Shown piece by piece: positions 10,464-21,469 of a stretch of DNA of 64,000 nucleotides. The DNA lies in assembly GCF_947242115.1 (NCBI RefSeq), contig NC_074726.1, forward strand, positions 10,770,970-10,834,969, read 5' to 3'. Origin of the DNA: Biomphalaria glabrata. Lineage: Eukaryota > Mollusca > Gastropoda > Planorbidae. Under the pieces are notes generated by a model, which ran no database searches, was not told the origin of the DNA, and worked only from the letters and a program-made list of their open reading frames with translations. Made by a program: the position numbers and the translations under genes. Position 1 is the first letter of the stretch. Every line of letters begins with the position of its first letter.

Positions 10464-12189
10464 GCTACTACTAGGCCAGTCTACTATTAGGCCAGTCTAC
10501 TATTAGGCCAGTCTACTACTAGGCCAGAGTCTACTACTAGGTCAGTCTACTACTAGGTCAGAGTCTACTACTAGGCCAGAGTCTACTACTATGTTAGTCT
10601 ACTACTAGGCCAGAGTCTACTACTAGGCCAGAGTCTACTACTAGGCCAGAGTCTACTACTATGTCAGTCTACTACTAGGCCAGAGTCTACTACTAGGTCA
10701 GAGTCTACTACTAGGCCAGAGTCTACTACTAGGCCAGAGTCTACTACTAGGCCAGAGTCTACTACTATGTCAGTCTACTACTAGGCCAGAGTCTACTACT
10801 ATGTCAGTCTACTACTAGGCCAGAGTCTACTACTAGGCCAGAGTCTACTACTAGGCCAGAGTCTACTACTAGGCCAGTCTACTACTAGGTCAGAGTCTAC
10901 TACTATGCCAGAGTCTACTACTAGGTCAGTCTACTACTAGGTCAGTCTACTACTAGGCCAGAGTCTACTACTAGGACAGTCTACTACTAGGTTAGAGTCT
11001 ACTACTAGGTCAGAGTCTACTACTAGGCCAGTCTACTACTAGGCCAGAGTCTACTACTAGGTCAGTCTACTACTAGGTCAGAGTCTACTACTAGGTCAGA
11101 GTCTACTACTAGGCCAGTCTACTACTAGGTCAGTCTACTACTAGGTCAGAGTCTACTACTAGGTCAGAGTCTACTACTAGGCCAGTCTACTACTAGGCCA
11201 GAGTCTACTACTAGGTCAGTCTACTACTAGGTCAGAGTCTACTACTAGGTCAGAGTCTACTACAAGGTCAGAGTCTACTACTAGGCCAGTCTACTACTAG
11301 GCCAGAGTCTACTACTAGGTCAGAGTCTACTACTAGGCCAGAGTCTACTACTAGGCCAGTCTACTACTAGGTCAGAGTCTACTACTAGGTCAGTCTACTA
11401 CTAGGTCAGAGTCTACTACTAGGCCAGAGTCTACTACTAGGCCAGTCTACTACTAGGTCAGAGTCTACTACTAGGCCAGTCTACTACTAGGTCAGTCTAT
11501 TACTAGGTCAGAGTCTACTACTAGGTCAGAGTCTACTACTAGGCCAGAGTCTACTACTAGGTCAGAGTCTACTACTAGGCCAGTCTACTACTAGGCCAGA
11601 GTCTACTACTAGGCCAGAGTCTACTACTAGGTCAGAGTCTACTACTAGGCCAGAGTCTACTACTAGGTCAGAGTCTACTATTAGGCCAGAGTCTAGTACT
11701 AGGCCAGTCTACTATTAGGCAAGTCTACTATTAGGCCAGAGTGTACTACGAGGCCAGTCTACTACTAGGCCAGAGTCTTCTACTAGGCCAGAGTCTACTA
11801 CTAGGCCAGTCTACTACTAGGTCAGAGTCTTCTACTATGCCAGAGTCTACTACTAGGTCAGTCTACTACTAGGTCAGTCTACTACTAGGCCAGTTTACTA
11901 CTAGGCCAGAGTCTACTACTAGGCCAGTCTACTACTAGGCCAGAGTCTACTACTAGGTCAGAGTCTACTACTAGGTCAGTCTACTACTAGGTCAGAGTCT
12001 ACTACTAGGTCAGTCTACTACTAGGTCAATCTACTACTAGGTCAGAGTCTACTACTAGGTCAGAGTCTACTACTAGGCCAGAGTCTACTACTAGGCTAGT
12101 CTACTACTAGGCCAGTCTACTACTAGGTCAGTCTACTACTAGGTCAGAGTCTACTACTAGGTCAGTCTACTACTAGGCCAGTCTACTAC
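10464..12189. repeat. Minisatellite of interleaved 16-bp and 18-bp units, about 100 copies
   Basis: The units are CTACTACTAGGCCAGT (16 bp) and CTACTACTAGGCCAGAGT (18 bp), differing by an AG dinucleotide. A second variable position alternates GGCC and GGTC. TAG and the reverse-strand CTA triplets put stops in the frames, so it is non-coding. Variants with ATGTCAG or ATGCCAG are scattered among the units. Confidence 0.97.
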
Positions 12190-12394
12190 AACATTAACTA
12201 ATCCTTACAACTTAGAAGTTATTTGATTTGATGGTGCAAAACGTCGGCTAGACTTTTGCTACTCAGAATTTACATGCACCACATTGCACCCCATGAGGGC
12301 GCCCATGGACACTAATAGAACAAGAAACCGATGTGATTAAATTGTCATTTAGCTAAGGGGCTGATGAACAAGTAGGGCGCAATAATCGACTCAG

Positions 12395-12690
12395 CCACCA
12401 GCTTGCTTTAATTGGCATAGTAGAAAGAACATGGTAGAAGGCTTTCGAACGAGACAGCTGGAGATTTCTTTAAAAATTGGGACATTTGAGACCAAAAGGA
12501 AATCTACTGCCGTAGACAAGAGAGCAAAGAAGGCCGGATGGAAATGGACCCAGCTTAGGGGAATAACGCAGAACAGAGTCCAATGGCGCAGTACTGTTGC
12601 GGCCCTATGCCCCACTGGGAGTCAAAAGTATTACCTAAGTCAAGACAGGAACGCGAAAAGACAACCTAAACTGACCTCAGGCTAAACACA
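12395..12690 (+). mobile_element. Possible LINE 3'-end fragment
   Basis: The frame contains WKWTQLRGITQNRVQWRS followed by TVAALCP. This resembles the W-x2-L-x2-x-A-x-NR-x-x-W-x3-V-x-x-LC pattern that ends many RTE/CR1-type LINE ORFs. Upstream residues are not recognisable. The call rests on this one motif. Confidence 0.5.
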
Positions 12691-12829
12691 GCACTACTCC
12701 TTATTCTTTGGACTCATTGACAAGCCATATTATTGGATGATGGGCGCTTTCGGACAGGGAGTTTGGTTGTGAAGCCAAACCCTTAACTCTGAGGAGCAGA
12801 AGAAAATTTCTTTCGGCTAGCGGCTGCAA

Positions 12830-12845
12830 TCGGCCTTCGGGCCGA
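12830..12845. other. Perfect 6-bp hairpin with TTCG loop
   Basis: TCGGCC, TTCG, GGCCGA forms a perfect stem closed by a TTCG loop, in a small GC-rich patch of otherwise AT-rich DNA. It may belong to the 5' or 3' UTR of a worn repeat. No coding sequence is attached. Confidence 0.6.
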
Positions 12846-13235
12846 CTTCTTTTAAGCACTCTATGAAGATTAATAGAAAGGCCAACATGTGCATACGATT
12901 AATCTCACACTTTCATTTTTTTTTTCGTTATTCGGATGCAACTAGGTTTGTACGAAAATAAAAACTTGTATTTATAAAACGTTGTTCGTAAACCCAGAAC
13001 TTGGCATTTATTTGTATCGCCTGTAGATATAGATGTCACAAGGAAAAATTTTACTAAGTTGCTAACGCAAGATTTCGTCCATGTTTGCCCATCACTAAAA
13101 AAAAACCTAATAGAAATCCAAGGCGCTTCATCTCTCAAAATATGTTAAATTGAAACCCAAAGCATCAATATTTATGCATCTCATCTGACCCTTGGCTTTC
13201 GTTGTAGGGTTACTGTGACAGTTCGCGTAACCAAA

Positions 13236-13450
13236 TCCCTTCACTTTTCCCAGTCAGCAGCTGTTCTTAGCATGAGTCCAATAGAGAGGCAGGTCCATTC
13301 TTTATGTTATCCAGCCAGCTTTTCTTTGGACGCCTTTTCTTCGATCTCCGTCCACTGTACCTAGAAGAATGACTTTTGATAGCTGTGTCTTACAATAGAA
13401 CCGAACCAACTCAGTTTTCGTCTCTTCACACTACACTCTTTGCCAGCTAG
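13236..13450 (-). mobile_element. LINE 3'-end fragment (RTE/Jockey-like tail)
   Basis: Minus-strand translation, across frames, gives ETKLSWFG, then VILLGTVDGDRRKG, then RPKKSWLDNIKEWT. This matches the conserved tail 'K-L-x-W-F-G-H ... G-T-V-x-G-x-R-R-x-G-R-P-x-K-x-W-x-D-N-I-K-E-W-T' of a widespread animal LINE lineage. Several small indels break the frame. Confidence 0.75.
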
Positions 13451-13797
13451 ACTTGTCTAATACCATGTGGGTGTTGAGCTAGGTTAAAGTAAGCCACGCT
13501 AAGACACGTTCGTCTAGTGAAAACAAAAAAGAAACAATATAAATTTAATTATTTTATTACCTCCCTCAAGTTTAATGTTATATTAATGTGTCTTTACATA
13601 TATATATAATGCAAATATCACATATCACAGTCTACATCACGGCACTAATACAGTAAATATTTTTGGTATATACTTATATGTTAACAAAAGAAGATAGTGG
13701 TAACCATTTGTAAACGATATCATGACCAATAGCAACCAAAGTTTTAACAAACAAGTTATACCCGAGACTAACAATCAATACATATTATAGTCTTTAA

Positions 13798-14522
13798 GGG
13801 GTTACTGGATCCGATTTTGGGTAAAAAAATCGATTTTTCAACTTTGGTGTAATTAAATAGGTGGACATGTATTTTATAAACTGGCACCAAAAATTTTCAA
13901 AAAAATTGCATTTTTTATTGAAAAAAAGCATTTTAATGATGCGTGGTGAACACTATTTTCCATATTTTTCTTATTACAAATTCACTGTTTTTGAGTGAAT
14001 GCATTTTTTGTGACCCCCCCTGTAACATATTTCTAAAATCTCTAGAACTAATAGAGATAAATGTGTCAAATTTGGTACACATATTCAGAGATAAATAATA
14101 CAGAGAATCAGCTAGTTTTAATGACTTTAGCTGAAGAAGTTTTTAATATATGATCTTTTGGGGAAAAAAATGTGGATGCATTTTACAGGAAAAAAATCAC
14201 CCTTTTTTAAAAAATCATAAAATGCACAATACTAAGGGAAAATGTATAAAATCTAGCTAGCTCCTTCCAGCCACCTTTATACTTTAAGGTGTAAGTATTT
14301 TTAGCTTTGAAATTTATCTATTTTGAAAAATTTTAGAATTTTCCTATATGAACTAATTTTTGTTTATTTTCAAGATGGCTGCCCTTACCATGGCAACCCG
14401 GAAACATTAGACAACATTCAATATATATTTTTTATTATTGAGTTGTCATATGATATAATATAACAATAGTTATTAAGTTAAAGCAAAAATAAAAAAAATA
14501 AATTTCACTATCCAGTAACCCC
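13798..14522. mobile_element. TTAA-flanked MITE, 725 bp
   Basis: Both ends are GGGGTTACTGGAT (left at 13798-13810; right as reverse complement ending at 14522), flanked by TTAA at 13794-13797 and 14523-14526. TTAA duplications are diagnostic of the piggyBac and Kolobok superfamilies. There is no transposase frame, so it is non-autonomous. It interrupts an older degenerate tandem array (AACAATCAATATAACATG-like phrases on both sides). Confidence 0.9.
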
Positions 14523-14526
14523 TTAA

Positions 14527-14890
14527 TAATCAATCACTATAACATGTTATTTTCACATTCTTTTCTTTAAAAATAAATAGAACATGTTATATTTAATTTT
14601 TTTTTCTTTGCCAATCAGCATTTACAAGTACAAGTTATTTTCACAATTATTTCTTTACTAATCATAATTTGTATTCAAAATCCTTTCATTAACAATCAAC
14701 ATAACATTTTATAAAATAAAAATCTTTCTTTAAGAATCAACATAAAAATCTTATCTTAACCAAACAATATAACATGTTATATATTCATATATATTTAAAA
14801 CTATATATACCATACATGCTATTTTCACAATTCCTTTCTATAACAATCAATATAAGTATAACATGTTCTATTCAAAATATTTTTCTCCTT
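14527..14890. repeat. Degenerate tandem repeat built on AACAATCAATATAACATGTT
   Basis: Phrases such as AATCAACATAACATTTT, AACATGTTATATATTC and TATTTTCACAATTCCTTTCT recur every roughly 60-100 bp with heavy divergence. A few related phrases also lie left of the MITE at about 13760-13790. Confidence 0.5.
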
Positions 14891-16394
14891 TTCTATACCC
14901 TTCATTTACTGATGCACACACACTTACACAAACAGTCAAATGAAATGTTGATTGTTAATGAAATGTCTTTCTAGAACACATAGCACGGCTGTCATGCAGT
15001 AGTACCCAGGGGCTTGAGTACACTTCGTTGGGAATCATAGCCCTAAGGCATGTAGCATTAAAGTAATAAATACACCACAAATACATATCTCCAGTTCTGG
15101 CACAGTAAATGTCAACCGACCAGATTTTTGCAATAATTATTAACACTAAGTACAGCTATCTCTTATCATTAAAAGAAAATGAAAACAAAACAAACATACA
15201 AAAAAGAACCAATATAAAAAGTAATGCTTGAAACATTAGTACAGTGGTGCTTAAGCAAACAATGCGGTATACACTATTGTGATATCAGCTTAAGTAACAG
15301 CAGATTTCACTAATATTTTCTAGGCCTGAATATACCTCAAAAGATTTGTACTATGGCAGCAGACCAGCAACATCATAGGAAAAGTCCTCAGAAATGTAAG
15401 GAGGACTACAATGAAATATGATTCCCTGAAATGAACCTATATCATGTCAAAACCAGAGAATGACTCAACGCTTATGACTGATAATATCAAAAACAGTATT
15501 GAAGGAAGTAACAACAAAAAAAAAGCTTAAAGCAATGTTTGCTTATGTAGCATTTACCACCCATAAGTGAATGGCCCTTACAAAGCAGAAGTTTAAAAAA
15601 ACTATAGTGCCTACAGGAGTTGATTCTCTCAAAATACACACTACCAACTGTAAGTTATGTTTGAGCGAGTAAGTATAGGCCTACATCTTTATTGAGATCA
15701 ACATTGCCTACAACACAGACCCATGTGTCACCTAGGATAAAGACAAGCTGGAAACATACGATGTCTGTAACAGGAAGAATAAAACAAGGTCCTCTTGTCT
15801 GATTTTATTAAACACAAAGTTCCTATAACTTGATGTATTCACTAGTTGTTTTTTTTTGTTTGTTTTTTGGACTCTTCAATCTAAGTAGTGGTTACAAACA
15901 GTAAAGACGTAAAGAGAATATGAATTTTAAATGTACTTAATTGATACAATTGTTGTACTAATTACTTTAAAAGGTATTAATAAAGTTATCTTTATTTTAA
16001 AAATGTGATTTTCTTTATGGATAATTAGTTTTTTACAGTTTTTTTTAGTTTCAATTTTTTTTCAAGCATTATTTTTCTCATTTTTGTACCTAAAAGAAAA
16101 GACATGATAATCACCTCATTCAATTTAGTTTTCTAGCTGATGCAAAAGAAAAATACATTAATACTATCAGGTCATTTGGAGCTATACAGATCAATAAATT
16201 AGGTGAATACTGGGATAATCTGCAACTTTGTTGTGTTGTACAACCTGTAGGAGGTCATTCTCTCTGGAATACATTAAAACAGAGGTAGAGGAGAGGGCCT
16301 AACTCCAGCCAGACTGTTCAAAATACAGAATGGGATGGCATTTAGGGAATTTTAAGTCTTAAATACAATTTAGTTTAGATATATAGGTAAGTGC
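14891..16394. other. AT-rich intergenic DNA, no gene seen
   Basis: No exon with coding character was found. The sequence is unique-looking and AT-rich, with short homopolymers. Confidence 0.5.
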
Positions 16395-16515
16395 TGTTGG
16401 TTTATGTTTTACATGTTTAGGATGTTCTTTCAGATTTGAAGATAATTACATCCTAGCCCAAACCTGCAGGATGGCAGGGGATGGCAAAGGGTTGGAGTTC
16501 AAATCCTCACCCCAA
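16395..16515 (-). repeat. SINE family 2 fragment
   Basis: The phrases GATGTTCTTTCAGATTTGAA, ACATCCTAGCCCAAACC and GAGTTCAAATCC occur in the same order as in the copy at 53120-53310. The tRNA-like B box lies at the right end on the minus strand. Confidence 0.65.
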
Positions 16516-16909
16516 TCTTGCAACACTATCAAAATGTATTAGTCAGACTGAAAATTTTACACCAGAGAACAGGAATGAACATAAAGCTTACATGCTACAC
16601 CCTTTTTTATAAACAAATGTAACATTTCAAGTTCTTAATGAATGTTAACAGATACAACGTAAAATGTCTCCAAAATTACATTTCATTTGTTTGATAAAAC
16701 AGCAGACGTTATTTGATTGACAATTATTTTATACTGAACGTCACTTAAGTCAAGTCAAATAGACAGTAAATGTGTTAAAGAGTAAGACATGCAGTTTAAA
16801 ACAAACATAAGTACTTAAGTTTTCAGCTAATACATAATGGCAAGTCAGGGGTAAAGCTGGCCGTCTATCCATCCCTACTTCCCACAATACAAACTAGTTC
16901 AGTATCAAG

Positions 16910-17020
16910 TCTACAATTAGCCTAGTATTGACAAGTAAAAAAAAAATCCACAATTAGCCTAGTATTGACAAGTAAAAAATAAAAACCACAATTAGCCTAT
17001 TATTGACAAGTAAAAAATTT
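16910..17020. repeat. Three tandem copies of a 38-bp unit
   Basis: CACAATTAGCCTAGTATTG followed by ACAAGTAAAAAA starts near 16910, 16948 and 16986 with a constant 38-bp period. Confidence 0.9.
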
Positions 17021-17691
17021 AAAAAAAACAAACTCTAATGGTGTGAAACCCCCCTTAAACAGCAACTACTGGGTAGTTATCCTAAGCCAATGCAAACATT
17101 AAAATATTCACACACCCTTAAGTTGACATAAACTACAAATCAATAAGGCTAAACTGAGACAGCTGGCACACGCTGAGGGGGGACCTTGCTTTCTATAAGG
17201 CAAACCACTCTTCACAATAACTTTTTTGTTTGTTTTTTTTAACATACTGATTGGAAGGCTAAAAATTGACAAATAACAACCACAGGAAATATGATGTCAG
17301 AAAAGTAATTTTAACTGTCACTTTTTATGTACCGTATATTTTGTTCTCATAGCAACTAAATATATTTGTTATCAGCGCTATATATATTACAGAATTATTA
17401 TTAAAAATTTTGGACTGTAAACATACAAATTATAACTTAAGAGGGAAAAATGAATGCTATATCACAGTATAATAGGTTACCATTTTGAAGTCATCTCTCT
17501 TCATCTTTTTATTCAGATAGATATTTAAAAAAAACAAAACAACTAATGACTAATGTTTTCATCCAAAGTAGAATTGCTTACACTACTATAAAAAATTAAT
17601 GGCATCAAAAACATGCTAACTAGTGGTTACCTAAAAAAAACAGATCCTACAGACAAAAATTTCAGAAAATTAAGTTAATGCTCAGAAGCAA

Positions 17692-17935
17692 TGGGAGGTA
17701 CTGTGGCTTAGCGGTAAAGCATGTGGTTTCCAAACCGTGGGTCTCAGGTTAAAATCCTGGTGAAGACTGGGATTTTTAAATTCTGTATCTTTGGGCAACT
17801 CTGAGTCTACCCAGCTCTAATGGGTACATGACATTAGTTGGGGAAAAGTAAGCCGGTTGGTTGTTGTGCTAGCCACATGACACCCTCGTTAACCGTAGGC
17901 CACAGAAGCATCATCTGCCCTATAGACCACACATC
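17692..17935 (+). repeat. tRNA-derived SINE, family 1
   Basis: The copy has an A box (TGGCTTAGCGG) and B box (GGTTAAAATCC), then the body GAAGACTGGGATTTTTAAAT, ACATTAGTTGGGG, GCCACATGACACCCTCGTTA, and ends in GCCCTATAGACCACACATC with a T run. It is nearly full length. Confidence 0.9.
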
Positions 17936-18417
17936 TTTTTTTTTCACAGAGGCAATGGCCACAAGAAACTTTAAAGTTTGGCTTTATCAGTGAGATAAAC
18001 ATGTGTATAGAACAAATGAAATAAGTAGGATAAGTCCAATATATAACCCATTCAGTATTGGCATGTTTTTTTTTTAGAAAATAATGAATAAATATAGAAA
18101 ATAGGTGCCACAATGCCTAACTGTCACATTATATAATGATATAAATATTGCTTTAAAAAAGCAGGAATATTACATTTTAAACATAAAAAGCATTAACCCA
18201 TTTCAGGGCTCAGAGGTTCCAACATCACAATGGTAAGGAAAAGAAGGAGGGGAGTAATACAGTTGGCATAATATAAACTTTCCAACTCTCCAAGAATGCC
18301 TGATAGATCTGTAAGTCACATATCAGAATACAGTCAAAGCAAGAGCAGTGACTAAATATCTTTATATCTTTATCTTAATAAGGAAAATACATGCTTAATG
18401 TGTATATGTTGGACTGT

Positions 18418-18605
18418 AGTTTGGCAGCCCAGTGGTAAAGCACTTATGCTTCAAACAGAGGATCTGTTTCAATTCTAGTGAATGATGGATTTTATTTTAT
18501 TCGAGATTTCAAGGTCCTCAAGGCCACTCAGGATTTAAGATTGTGTAACAGTAAATAAGACTAATGCTGGCCACATGACACAGTCAAGCTTTGCATTAGC
18601 ATTTT
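18418..18605 (+). repeat. Old, diverged SINE family 1 copy
   Basis: The head GGCAGCCCAGTGGTAAAGCA and the body phrase GCTGGCCACATGACAC are recognisable; the rest has drifted. Confidence 0.6.
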
Positions 18606-18703
18606 TCCTAGTCAGTTACACTATATATATTTTTTAAAAATTAATGATGTAAATGAGTGCATGTATATATATGAAAAGAATCATCATTTGAAAATTTAAT
18701 TAA

Positions 18704-19338
18704 CCCTGCTCTGGTACCATGAAAAGTCTTGTGTTTGGTACCATGGGGGTCAGTTTGACCCAATGGTGAAAAAAAATAAGCCTATATGACTGGGATTAAC
18801 ACCACTTCATAATATTTTGTTTTCCTTGACATAATATGACATATATATGACAATATGTTATGACATCTGAATAAATATTCCACCATGTTTTGATGGGAAA
18901 ATTTTGGGTTATTTTAACCTGCTATAGGCAAAATGTTGATGGCAGTGATTGCACTCTGGCTTATTATGTTCTGCGCACACAGACTGATTACACTCATTAC
19001 AGACTAGTTTGGTTTTCTTGTCACATGATCTGGGACAAATATAACACCACTTGCATTGTCCTGGATGAGGCTGTGTGGTGCTTGCTGTTGGTGTAAATAA
19101 GGAAAAAATACCTTCAACACATTGACTGTACTGTGGGATCAACGGGACCCCAAGCAAAAATAAACCTGGATAATAAATAATGGGGAATACTTTGAAATTA
19201 TCAAACATGTGTAATGTACTTAGGAAGGCCTTACAAAACAATACATGGCAGGCGAAGTCACTAATCGTGATTGTTTTAAACAAAACGTTGGTCCAAAGAG
19301 GGCTGAGATCATATTGACCCCATGGTACCAGAGAAGAG
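18704..19338 (-). mobile_element. piggyBac-type element, internally deleted, keeping the transposase C-terminus
   Basis: The ends are inverted repeats: CCCTGCTCTGGTACCATG on the left and, read from the right, CTCTTCTCTGGTACCATGG. TTAA flanks the left end (18700-18703) and a degenerate TTAT the right (19339-19342). The minus-strand frame at 18909-19283 ends in the cysteine-rich domain of piggyBac transposases: CYICPRSCDKKTKLVCNEC then VCAEHNKPECNHCHQHF. Family knowledge: this C-terminal domain binds the terminal repeats. The catalytic DDE region is missing, so the copy cannot move itself. Confidence 0.88.
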
Positions 19339-19342
19339 TTAT

Positions 19343-20180
19343 GGCAAACACCTTAAGACATTTATAGACACACAATTTACCTACCTAATCATATAAAATA
19401 AATGATAACTCTTGACATATATAAAAAAGTTAAAATGTAAATTATTATTTTAAAAGAAAAAGACAATAAATCAGAAGTGACACACAAAAAAATGTATGTT
19501 GAAATTATTGCTTAAAATCTTTAAAAATAAAATCATTTACTAAACCATAAGACTGATGAATTATGAAAAGTTTACTGAATTATATAAAAAAAATGTTAAA
19601 ATACATATATTGCCACTTTTTCTATATTTTGGCTGAATTATAATAATTTTCACATACATGTAAATAAAGACAGCAGCTGAGCCAATGGTAGAAATATATA
19701 ATATATTATAATACATTTTAACAACACAAAACAGTGACTTCTTTTCAACTGAAACATTTACAAGTCAAGAGGATGTCAAACAGGACCAATTTTAAGACTG
19801 TACAGTGGTCTGTGGCACAGCTTGCACAACTTATTTTACTGACACATCTAGTTCCTGCATTTCCTGTGGCATAATTACATAATTAGTTTATGATACAGTT
19901 TAATTGGCACAAAAAGTGCCACATAGTTTCTCTGGCAAAAGTAGTTCTAGATATATTTTCTATGGCAAAACTAGCTCCTGATAGAGTTTCACTGGCTTAA
20001 CGCTCCAGTGTGAATTATTTTCATCAAACCCATTGAGTTTTGCTTACGAAAAAAATCTGCAGGGTAGTTAGAGTTACTAAGACTAATGTAACTTTTTTAT
20101 TTTATTATATAATTTAACTAGTTCCTCATAATGGCACAACTTTGTTTTGATAGTTTTATAGGCAGAAATAGTTCTTGATA

Positions 20181-20181
<1 letters not shown>
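19343..20181. other. AT-rich intergenic DNA, no gene seen
   Basis: Around 19840-20000 the phrase 'TAGTTCCTG...TTTCTGTGGC' recurs loosely about every 55-60 bp, suggesting an old minisatellite. No coding exon was found. Confidence 0.4.

Positions 20182-20256
<75 letters not shown>
20182..20256. repeat. (TA)n microsatellite
   Basis: An uninterrupted TA dinucleotide run of about 75 bp. Confidence 0.98.
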
Positions 20257-20257
<1 letters not shown>

Positions 20258-20400
20258 AAGTAGAATAAAAATGATAAAACATTCAACATAACTATACACA
20301 CAGAAAATTCAGCCAAGGAGATATCAGCATAAAATAAACCCATCATAATTGATATTCAATTTTTAAAAATGCAATATTGCAATAGCAATTGTAAGAGCAA

Positions 20401-21455
20401 CTTTTGTCGACTTTGAAAAAGCTTTTGATAGTGTCGACAGAGAATCTATCTGGACTGTAATGAGACATTATGGGATCCCCAATAAAATAATAACCATAAT
20501 CAAGAACCTTTATGATGGTTTCACCTGCCAAGTAACCCACTGTGTCAAGCTGTCAGAGGAATTTCCAGTCACAACAGGAGTCAAACAGGGATGTCTTCTT
20601 TCACCACTCCTGTTCGTTCTAGTATTGGATTAGGTCACAAAAGAAGCCTACTCTAACGCAGGGAAAGGAATCCAATGGACTCTCACACAAAAGCTGGAAG
20701 ATCTGGAATTTGCTGATGACATAGCCCTATTATCACACAGTCTACAGGATATGCAAGAAAAGGTCACAGCTTTAAGCGAAGTAGGAAAAAGAGTAGGCCT
20801 CAAAATAAACCACCAAAAAACTAAAGTACTTAAAGTAAACAATAAACAAATTGGAGACATAGTACTGGATTCTCAGACAATAGATCAAATAGAAAATTTT
20901 ATATACCTTGGGAGTGTAGTCAGTATATCAGGTGGAACAGATGAAGACATTAAACGCCGTATAAATCTAGCGCGTCAGACATTTACACAGCTAAAACCAA
21001 CCTGGAAATCTCAAACAAGACTAAACTAAGAATCTTTAACTCTAATGTCAAGGCTGTCCTTCTGTATGGTTCTGAAACATGGAGAACAACTGAAGCCACA
21101 ACAAAAAAAATACAGACCTTCATCAACAGATGCCTGAGAAATATTCTTAAAATACACTGGTATGACAAAGTAGAAAACACCAAACTGTGGGAGATGAGTG
21201 GACAGAAAAATATAGAAGTGCAGATCTTAGAGAGGAAGTGGAGATGGATTGGTCACACCCTTAGAAAAGATACCAGAAGAGTGGAACCCCCAGGGAACAA
21301 GACGCAGAGGAAGACCAAAAAGAACATGGCGACGCAGTGTACTTGAAGAAGCAGAGAAGACCGGGAAGAGCTGGGACACCATCAAAAATCTAGCAAGAGA
21401 CCGTGGAGAGTGGCATGTTTTTGTCACGAGGAAAGGAGTGATGATGATGATGATG
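20401..21455 (+). mobile_element. 5'-truncated non-LTR retrotransposon (RTE-like) with exact 14-bp target duplication
   Basis: The plus-strand frame encodes the reverse transcriptase palm and thumb: VDFEKAFDSVDR, then VKQGCLLSPLLFVLVLD, LEFADDIALLSHS, VGLKINHQKTKVLKV, FIYLGSVVS, and a tail with LLYGSETW, RCLRNILKIHWYDKVENT and RKWRWIGHTLRK. The 3' end is a short (GAT)n run. AATTGTAAGAGCAA flanks it on both sides (20387-20400 and 21456-21469), giving the exact insertion limits. It begins in the middle of the reverse transcriptase, so the endonuclease is missing. A TAG at the LVLD/VTK junction and frameshifts after the thumb make it inactive. The RTE placement rests on the tail motifs and the GAT tail. 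Confidence 0.93.
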
Positions 21456-21469
21456 AATTGTAAGAGCAA

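Noticed and set aside
10464-12189. CRISPR-like array
   Set aside because: The units are directly abutting 16/18-mers with no unique spacers, and the setting is a eukaryotic genome.
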